Positions 5,949-10,487 of a DNA stretch of 10,487 nt are shown here, piece after piece. The notes beneath the pieces are model-generated. The model had not been told where the DNA came from and ran no database searches. It saw nothing but the letters and a program-made list of their open reading frames with translations. The DNA lies in NCBI GenBank assembly GCA_900545505.1, contig UQZC01000037.1, forward strand, positions 1 to 10,487. Direction: 5' to 3'. A program made the translations under genes and the position numbers. Every line of letters begins with the position of its first letter. Position 1 is the stretch's first letter. The DNA comes from an uncultured Collinsella sp. GTDB lineage: Bacteria; Actinomycetota; Coriobacteriia; Coriobacteriales; Coriobacteriaceae.

Positions 5949-7082
5949 CTACAGGAGCTCGATTTTGCCGTCCTTCACCGTCAACCCCATATTGCCGGAA
6001 AGCAGATCGTCCAGGCGCGAGCCCACAAGCTCAAAGCGCCAGCCTTCGCGCAGGGGGCTCTGCTCGGGATGCTCAATATAGTCGGCCAGGTCATCGCGCG
6101 AGGCAATGACCGAGGTCGCCACGCCCGAGCGCTCGGCAACTAGGCGAATGAGCGCATACATCAGGTCCGTCACGCTCTCCAGCTCCGGCGAAATCTGACG
6201 GTGCCCGCGCACCATGAGCGGCAGGCGATCGTGCGGGCAGCTCGCGCCGCGCTTGATGGCCATGAGCGCACCGTCCACGTCGCGCTCCCCCAACTGATCG
6301 GTACCGCGAATGCTACGGAACTCCTCAACGCGCACGGGATTGCGCTTAACGAGCGCAAGCAGCGTGTCGTCGGACATGACCCACTTGCGCGGGATGTTAC
6401 GGCGCTCGGCGCGGTCCTCGCGCCAGGCGGCGAGCTCGCGCGCGATGCCCAACTGGTGACGGCTGCACGAATTGATGCGTTTGACCTTGCGGAACGCCTC
6501 GTGGCGATCGGCGCGATAGTGCGACTCGTCAGCCAGCGGGCGCAGCTCGTCGAGCACCCAGTCCACACGGCCCAGCTCGCGCAGGCGGCTCATCATCTCG
6601 GTATAGGCGACGATCAGGTACTTGACGTCATCGATCGCATACTCAATCTGCTTATCGGTCAGCGGGCGGCGCGACCAGTCGGTCAGCGACTCGGTCTTGG
6701 GCAGCGATACGCCGCAGAACGTCTGAACAAGCGCGCCATACGAAATCTGCTGGCGCTCGCCCAAAAAGGCGGCGGCGACCTGCGTATCGAAAATCGGTCG
6801 TGGCAGCACGCCCACGGTATGGAGCATGACCTCCATATCCTGCGAGCACGCGTGGAAGACCTTGGTCACGCTCTCGTCGGCCATAAGCTCGGCCAGCGGC
6901 GATAGGTCGTCGATTACCAGGGGATCGACCGCGACGCTCTCGGCAGGGGTGGCAATCTGAACCAAACACAGACGCGGGTGGAATGTGCGCTCGCGCAAAA
7001 ACTCGGTATCGACGGCAATCGCGTCGAACTCACGGGCGCGCTGGCAAAAGGCGAGTAGAGCCTGATGTGTGGAAATGTACAT
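5949..7082 (-). CDS. rnd: Ribonuclease D-like 3'-5' exonuclease with HRDC domain
   Basis: A 377-residue DEDD-family 3'-5' exoribonuclease; RNase D trims tRNA and other stable RNA precursors. Exo I is VDTEFLRER (D25, E27), Exo II is HACSQDMEVML (D82), and Exo III is YAIDDVKYL (Y148, D152), giving the complete DEDDy set. An HRDC nucleic-acid-binding domain follows at about 205-280, including RELAAWRE and NIPRKWVMSDD. Length and order match bacterial RNase D. I chose the ATG at 7082 because MYISTHQALLAFC aligns with the family N-terminus. A GTG at 7118 is in frame but adds 12 residues that do not look conserved. Neither start has a strong ribosome binding site. The gene is divergent from the lipid kinase gene and heads the minus-strand group. 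Confidence 0.92.
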   Translation of the reverse strand: MYISTHQALLAFCQRAREFDAIAVDTEFLRERTFHPRLCLVQIATPAESVAVDPLVIDDLSPLAELMADESVTKVFHACSQDMEVMLHTVGVLPRPIFDTQVAAAFLGERQQISYGALVQTFCGVSLPKTESLTDWSRRPLTDKQIEYAIDDVKYLIVAYTEMMSRLRELGRVDWVLDELRPLADESHYRADRHEAFRKVKRINSCSRHQLGIARELAAWREDRAERRNIPRKWVMSDDTLLALVKRNPVRVEEFRSIRGTDQLGERDVDGALMAIKRGASCPHDRLPLMVRGHRQISPELESVTDLMYALIRLVAERSGVATSVIASRDDLADYIEHPEQSPLREGWRFELVGSRLDDLLSGNMGLTVKDGKIELL

Positions 7083-7180
7083 ATCAACCCATCGAATAAG
7101 GTTAGGCCCGAAAAACACGGGTAGGATATCGGCATTGCCTTACAACTATACTCGGTTAGTCACAGAACGGGAACGTAAGT
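7083..7180. promoter_or_regulatory. Divergent promoter region of the RNase D and lipid kinase genes
   Basis: This 98-bp gap must hold promoters for both directions. ACTATACT at 7145-7152 supplies TATACT as a possible -10 for the plus strand and, overlapping it, TATAGT for the minus strand. No convincing -35 box was found for either. The plus-strand leader would be only about 25 bases and carries a weak GGGA ribosome binding site. Confidence 0.35.
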
Positions 7181-8098
7181 ATGCGCTGCCTTATCATCCA
7201 CAACCCGGCATCGGGCCCCAGCTCAGATGAAATCTACGCATTCACGCACGCCCTCGCGCAGGGCGGCGACGAGGTCGTGATGCGTTTTATCGGCGATGGC
7301 ATGGAGCCCGAGGATGCCGTGGCAGACGTGCGCGAGTTTGATCGCGTGGTCGTTTCGGGCGGCGACGGCACCGTCTCCAACGTGCTCGACCTGATGCGCG
7401 GGTGCGGTGTCCCCACGCTCGTCTTCCCCTCCGGCACAGCCTGTCTATTCTTTAACAACATCGGTAATGCCCCCGAGGCAGCGGCGCTCGCCAAGGCCTG
7501 CCGTGCCGGTCGCACGGTCAAAGTCGACATGGGTGAGCTCTTTTGGCTCGACGAGAACGGCAACGAGAAGCGCCACGGCTTTATCATCATCGCCGGCTCG
7601 GGCTTCGACGCCGAGATCATGATGAAGGCCGCCCCCACCAAAAACGACATCGGCGAGATCGCTTACTTCCTCTCCGCGCTCGCCACGCCCAATCCCACGG
7701 TGGCGCACTTTACGATTGAGCATGACGGCATTGTCGAGGAGCTCGACGGCATCTGCTGCATGGCCGGCAACACCTCGGTCATCCAAAACGATATCAACCT
7801 GTTCCCCGACTGCCGTATGAACGATGGCATGGTCGACATTGCGGTCATCGAACCCGTGCGCACTGTGCAGCTGCTGCCTACCGTGATCACCGCTGCGCTT
7901 GACCCCGCCGGCAAGGTACTCGGGCGCCCGCAGTTCAAGATCATCCAGACCAAGGAAGCCAAGATCACCTGCGCCATGCCGCTGGGCATGCAGTTCGATG
8001 GCGAAATTATCTCCAGCAATTCGGGCGTCTTTGGAGCCCGCGCGCTTCCACAATGCCTCGACCTCATCGTCGACGAATTCTCCCCGCTCGGAAAATAG
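7181..8098 (+). CDS. Diacylglycerol kinase / lipid kinase catalytic-domain protein
   Basis: A 305-residue soluble lipid kinase of the DagK_cat (YegS/DgkB/LCB5) family, which phosphorylates diacylglycerol or related lipids with ATP at the membrane face. Visible motifs are the N-terminal IIHNPASG (5-12), the nucleotide-binding SGGDGT (59-64), FPSGT at about 82-86, and a C-terminal FDGE (272-275) whose E275 matches the catalytic glutamate of DgkB. The stretch after FPSGT reads ACLFFNN, where relatives usually have an Asn such as GTENLFA or GTANDFA, so one conserved Asn is replaced by Cys. The overall length is normal. The start ATG has only a weak GGGA site. The stop codon overlaps the ribosome binding site of a tiny membrane protein, implying translational coupling. 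The lipid substrate is unproven. Confidence 0.88.
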   Translation: MRCLIIHNPASGPSSDEIYAFTHALAQGGDEVVMRFIGDGMEPEDAVADVREFDRVVVSGGDGTVSNVLDLMRGCGVPTLVFPSGTACLFFNNIGNAPEAAALAKACRAGRTVKVDMGELFWLDENGNEKRHGFIIIAGSGFDAEIMMKAAPTKNDIGEIAYFLSALATPNPTVAHFTIEHDGIVEELDGICCMAGNTSVIQNDINLFPDCRMNDGMVDIAVIEPVRTVQLLPTVITAALDPAGKVLGRPQFKIIQTKEAKITCAMPLGMQFDGEIISSNSGVFGARALPQCLDLIVDEFSPLGK

Positions 8099-8107
8099 GA
8101 GGACCCT

Positions 8108-8200
8108 ATGAACGACAATCCCCTGCTCGGCTTTATCATCATCGTTTTGGCCATGCTCGTCGGCTATGCGATCAACGTGATCCACCGCCGGAAGAAGTAA
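8108..8200 (+). CDS. 30-residue single-span membrane protein
   Basis: A short reading frame with a strong ribosome binding site, GGAGGA at 8099-8103, five bases before ATG. It starts ten bases after the lipid kinase stop. The product begins MNDNPLLGF, continues with about 17 hydrophobic residues, and ends in HRRKK. This predicts a single transmembrane helix with the basic tail inside. A strong terminator follows 35 bases after the stop, so it is the last gene of the lipid kinase operon. I do not recognise a family. Context suggests a small membrane partner or anchor for the lipid kinase, but that is inference. The RBS, spacing, charge layout and terminator together argue that it is real despite its size. 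Confidence 0.75.
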   Translation: MNDNPLLGFIIIVLAMLVGYAINVIHRRKK

Positions 8201-8235
8201 TTCCACATTGGTATGATATTCATCAAATTATCGTC

Positions 8236-8280
8236 TCCCCTGCTGTTTATGCATTTGCCAAACAGCGGGGGATTTTCATT
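8236..8280 (+). terminator. Rho-independent terminator of the lipid kinase operon
   Basis: Positions 8236-8248 pair with 8260-8272 in a 13-bp stem (one G-T pair) with an 11-base loop. The stem (CCCCTGCTGTTT arm) is followed by a T-rich tract at 8274-8280. It is well placed 35 bases after the small membrane protein gene. Confidence 0.88.
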
Positions 8281-8463
8281 TCGGGCATTCCCAGTTACTT
8301 TATCCGGCTACAGTAATTACAGGGCGTCTTTATTAAAGTAAAGCTACAAACTGAGTACAATTAACCGCTCATCGCATATTTCATCACGCTTATCGAGTAA
8401 GTTTTTTTCATAGATGAATATTGTTTCCAGTTCGTTACGCTAATGGGGTGTCTTTATTGGCTG

Positions 8464-8487
8464 AAGCCCTCTGGCGACAGAGGGCTT
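8464..8487 (+). promoter_or_regulatory. Leader hairpin just upstream of the C69 dipeptidase start
   Basis: AAGCCCTCT at 8464-8472 and AGAGGGCTT at 8479-8487 form a perfect nine-base stem with a six-base loop (GGCGAC). It ends ten bases before the GGGAGGG ribosome binding site. Only TTTCG follows, so it is a poor terminator on its own. It could be an attenuator, an mRNA 5' stabiliser or a protein site. Confidence 0.5.
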
Positions 8488-8506
8488 TCGCACGCTGGGA
8501 GGGAAA

Positions 8507-10438
8507 ATGAGGAAAACTCACCCCGTCAACGCGCTCAAGAAGCTAGGCATAGGCCTCGCCTTTGGAGCTGCAACCATCATGTCCATGCCGACATCTGCGC
8601 TCGCCTGCACGCAGATGTACATGGGCAAAAACTATACGGCCGACGGCAATACGTACTACGGCCGCGCCGAGGACTTTGGCAAGCGCTATCTTAAGCACTA
8701 CGGCATCGAACCTGCCCACGAACCTGGCTTTAAGTACAGCTCGATTGAATCTGCTTTTGAATACACTTCGAACAAGCCTACCTATCGTTACAGCTATGTA
8801 CGCGACCACCCCTCCAACTGGATGGGTCGCACCGACGCCTATTCCGAGGCCGGAATCAACGAGAAGGGCGTCTCCTGCTCTGCCACGCTAAGCACTTCCT
8901 ATAACGAGGAGGCCGATGCAGCAGACCACATCGATGAGAAAGTGGGTCTGGGCGAGTACAGTTACGGCAGCATCATCCTGGGCGAGAGCGCCACGGCCCG
9001 CGAGGGCGTCGAGCTTCTCGGCAGACTGATCGATGATCAAGGCGTCTGCACCAACGACCAGATCATCATCGCCGACAACAACGAGACCTGGCTGTTCGCC
9101 ACACTTTCCGCCCATCAGTGGATCGCCATGAAGCTCGCTGACGACGTCGCGTCGCTCAACCCTAATATCGGGAGCCTCAACTACGATGTCGACCTTGATG
9201 ACCCCGAGAACTGCCTACACTCCGAGGGCATCGAGTCCATGCCCGTGGAGAAGGGCTTCGCCAAATACTCCGCTGACGGCAAATTCGATGTCGCCCAAAC
9301 GTATGGCGAAAGCCTCGCCGATTCCGGCGTAAACCAGTGGTCCCGCTATGTGCAAGGCCGCGATTATTTTGGTAGTCAGCTGACCGAAGGCACAGATTAC
9401 GACATTATCACAGTAAAGAAGGATGGAAAACCTGACCAAAAGGGAGCCATGGTCAGCGAAATCCAGCCCCTGTTCTTCAGGCCTGGCAAGTCTGGCTGGA
9501 GCACCTTTGAGCTGATTCGTGCCTTTGGCAACCGCGGCGAGAACGTCCCTGGCCTCAACGCGAACACTGATGGTGTTTATTGCATCGGCAGCGAGCGCAA
9601 CACCGAGATCAACCTCTTCCAGATTCGTCGCGGGTATGACCCCGAAGTCGCTACCATCCAGTGGGAAATGCTCTCCCGCGCCGCGTACTCCGTCGCCATC
9701 CCGTTGTACTCCGCTCTGATAACTGAGGTCAGCCCGTACTTCAGCGATCAGACCGTCTCCTTCGATCACTGCAACCAGACTGACGTCGTGTACAACGAGG
9801 AGCCCGAGAACTCAATCAACTACATCCTCATGGACATCAGCTCGCTCTGCTTCGAGAACCCTGACACCCTTGGTGTCAGCGTCCGTGCCTACCTCGATGC
9901 GCTCCAGAACGAGCTTATCGAGCAGAACAAGGAAGTTGACGCCGCCATGCTGGCCGAGACGACCACCGAGGGCCGCACTGCCCTGGCCAACAAGGCCGGC
10001 AAGGCTGCTACCGAGAACACCTACAAGAAGTGCAAGGCACTGCTCCAGGAGATGCGCGCCTATCAGAAGGCCGAAAACTTCGACCAGCCCTTTACCCCAA
10101 GCGACCTGAACACCGAGACCAACGGCCTCAAGGTGTCCATCACCTACGCCAAGGATGCTCTTGCCACCGATCCGGTCACCCCGGATCAGCCCGGCACTCC
10201 TGAGCAGCCTGGCACTCCCGAGCAGCCCGCTAAGCCCGAGCAGCCGGCCGCCAAGCCTGAGAAGCCTGGCAAGTCCGACACCACGACCACGGTAACCACT
10301 AACAAGACGAACACCAAGGGCGGCCTGCCCACCACTGGCGATCGTTTTGATGGCCGCATGGTGGCCGCATTCGCCATCGCTGGCGTTGCCGTCATCTCCG
10401 CGGGCGGTTACTTCCTCTACCGTCGCAATAAGGAGTAA
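8507..10438 (+). CDS. Secreted, sortase-anchored C69 family dipeptidase
   Basis: A 643-residue surface enzyme of peptidase family C69 (PepD-like Ntn hydrolases), which cleave dipeptides or related amides. The signal peptide has a basic n-region (MRKTHPVNALKK), a hydrophobic core (about 13-27) and PTSALA. Cleavage after A33 leaves C34, the family's N-terminal cysteine nucleophile, followed by TQMYMGKNYTADG and RAED as in cytosolic homologues. SALAC is not a good lipobox, so lipidation is unlikely. The catalytic domain spans about 34-480, followed by a mostly helical region to about 550. A proline-rich linker at 555-606 includes QPGTPE repeats and a Thr-rich stretch. LPTTG at 607-611, a membrane helix at about 617-636 and RRNKE form a complete sortase signal. 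The ATG follows GGGAGGG by three to four bases. No sortase gene is in the window. The actual substrate is unknown. Confidence 0.92.
   Translation: MRKTHPVNALKKLGIGLAFGAATIMSMPTSALACTQMYMGKNYTADGNTYYGRAEDFGKRYLKHYGIEPAHEPGFKYSSIESAFEYTSNKPTYRYSYVRDHPSNWMGRTDAYSEAGINEKGVSCSATLSTSYNEEADAADHIDEKVGLGEYSYGSIILGESATAREGVELLGRLIDDQGVCTNDQIIIADNNETWLFATLSAHQWIAMKLADDVASLNPNIGSLNYDVDLDDPENCLHSEGIESMPVEKGFAKYSADGKFDVAQTYGESLADSGVNQWSRYVQGRDYFGSQLTEGTDYDIITVKKDGKPDQKGAMVSEIQPLFFRPGKSGWSTFELIRAFGNRGENVPGLNANTDGVYCIGSERNTEINLFQIRRGYDPEVATIQWEMLSRAAYSVAIPLYSALITEVSPYFSDQTVSFDHCNQTDVVYNEEPENSINYILMDISSLCFENPDTLGVSVRAYLDALQNELIEQNKEVDAAMLAETTTEGRTALANKAGKAATENTYKKCKALLQEMRAYQKAENFDQPFTPSDLNTETNGLKVSITYAKDALATDPVTPDQPGTPEQPGTPEQPAKPEQPAAKPEKPGKSDTTTTVTTNKTNTKGGLPTTGDRFDGRMVAAFAIAGVAVISAGGYFLYRRNKE
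10187..10240 (+). repeat. Three in-frame 18-base repeats coding for QPGTPE-like units
   Basis: Units at 10187-10204, 10205-10222 and 10223-10240 encode QPGTPE, QPGTPE and QPAKPE, within the wall-spanning proline-rich linker of the C69 dipeptidase. Such short tandem units can change copy number by slippage and alter how far the enzyme sits from the wall. Confidence 0.8.
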
Positions 10439-10447
10439 CGTCTTAGC

Positions 10448-10487
10448 TGAGCGGGCAAGGCAGCAATGGCAGCCTCTCGCCCGCTCA
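10448..10487 (+). terminator. Hairpin after the C69 dipeptidase, cut by the window end
   Basis: TGAGCGGGC at 10448-10456 is perfectly complementary to GCCCGCTCA at 10479-10487, starting nine bases after the stop codon. A small inner stem, 10459-10461 with 10472-10474, fits inside the loop. The T-tract expected of an intrinsic terminator would lie beyond the window. Confidence 0.75.

Larger units (their letters stand above)
8201..8506 (+). promoter_or_regulatory. 306-bp gene-free leader region before the C69 dipeptidase
   Basis: No credible gene is seen here. It is visibly richer in A+T than its surroundings. After the terminator it holds a candidate promoter, TTAAAG (8333-8338), a 17-base spacer, and TACAAT (8356-8361). 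A weak stem 8389-8392/8398-8401 is followed by seven T residues (8402-8408). A hairpin lies at 8464-8487. An imperfect direct repeat of GGGYGTCTTTATT occurs at 8322-8334 and 8446-8458. With this promoter the mRNA leader would be roughly 140 bases, long enough for control by RNA structure. The promoter assignment is tentative. Confidence 0.4.

Noticed and set aside
5177..6109. Plus-strand open frame of 310 codons opposite the metallopeptidase and the end of RNase D
   Set aside because: It is antisense to two genes with clear catalytic motifs and has no supporting ribosome binding site or recognisable domain.
7445..8206. Minus-strand open frame of 253 codons opposite the lipid kinase
   Set aside because: It is the shadow of a gene with GGDGT and DGE motifs; it also covers the terminal small gene and has shadow-like composition.
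8591..8608. Lipoprotein signal in the C69 dipeptidase
   Set aside because: The residues before C34 are SALA, with Ala at -3 and Leu at -2, which does not fit the lipobox; the protein already has an LPTTG anchor and needs a free N-terminal Cys.
8443..8694. Leader peptide or overlapping gene starting MGCLYWLKPSG before the C69 gene
   Set aside because: It has no ribosome binding site, runs out of frame deep into the C69 gene, and its codons after 8507 are a frame shadow.

Overview
The window looks like chromosomal core sequence from a high-G+C anaerobic actinomycete of the class Coriobacteriia. Collinsella or a close relative is my best guess, made from protein style, G+C-rich codon use, strong GGAGG-type ribosome binding sites and the gene mix. 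No database search was possible, so the genus is inference.

Layout. Positions 1-177 hold a cluster of imperfect palindromes. Seven genes then run on the minus strand; in order of transcription (right to left) they are an RNase D-like exonuclease (5949-7082), a membrane zinc metallopeptidase of the YugP type (5180-5884), the exonuclease VII large and small subunits xseA (3613-5064) and xseB (3304-3570), a HinT-like histidine-triad protein (2919-3254), and two tandem acetate kinase genes (1593-2771 and 250-1428). Both acetate kinase genes end in terminator-like hairpins, and each has a 150-165 bp upstream gap, so they are probably separate or semi-separate transcription units rather than one operon with the nuclease genes. 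On the plus strand, divergent from RNase D, are a diacylglycerol/lipid kinase (7181-8098), a 30-residue single-span membrane protein directly behind it (8108-8200), a strong terminator, a 306-bp A+T-richer leader region, and a large sortase-anchored dipeptidase of family C69 (8507-10438). A hairpin closes the window.

How they fit together. The acetate kinases would make ATP from acetyl phosphate (or a related acyl phosphate) in fermentation; no phosphotransacetylase gene is in the window. RNase D and XseAB handle RNA 3'-end trimming and single-stranded DNA degradation. The lipid kinase and the peptidase face the membrane. The C69 enzyme is a secreted, wall-attached amidohydrolase or dipeptidase whose N-terminal cysteine nucleophile would be exposed by signal peptidase cleavage.

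I found no defence system, mobile element, CRISPR array, tRNA or rRNA. The most distinctive items are the diverged acetate kinase pair, the palindrome cluster, the tiny membrane protein, the hairpin that would occlude the metallopeptidase ribosome binding site, and the structured leader of the C69 gene.
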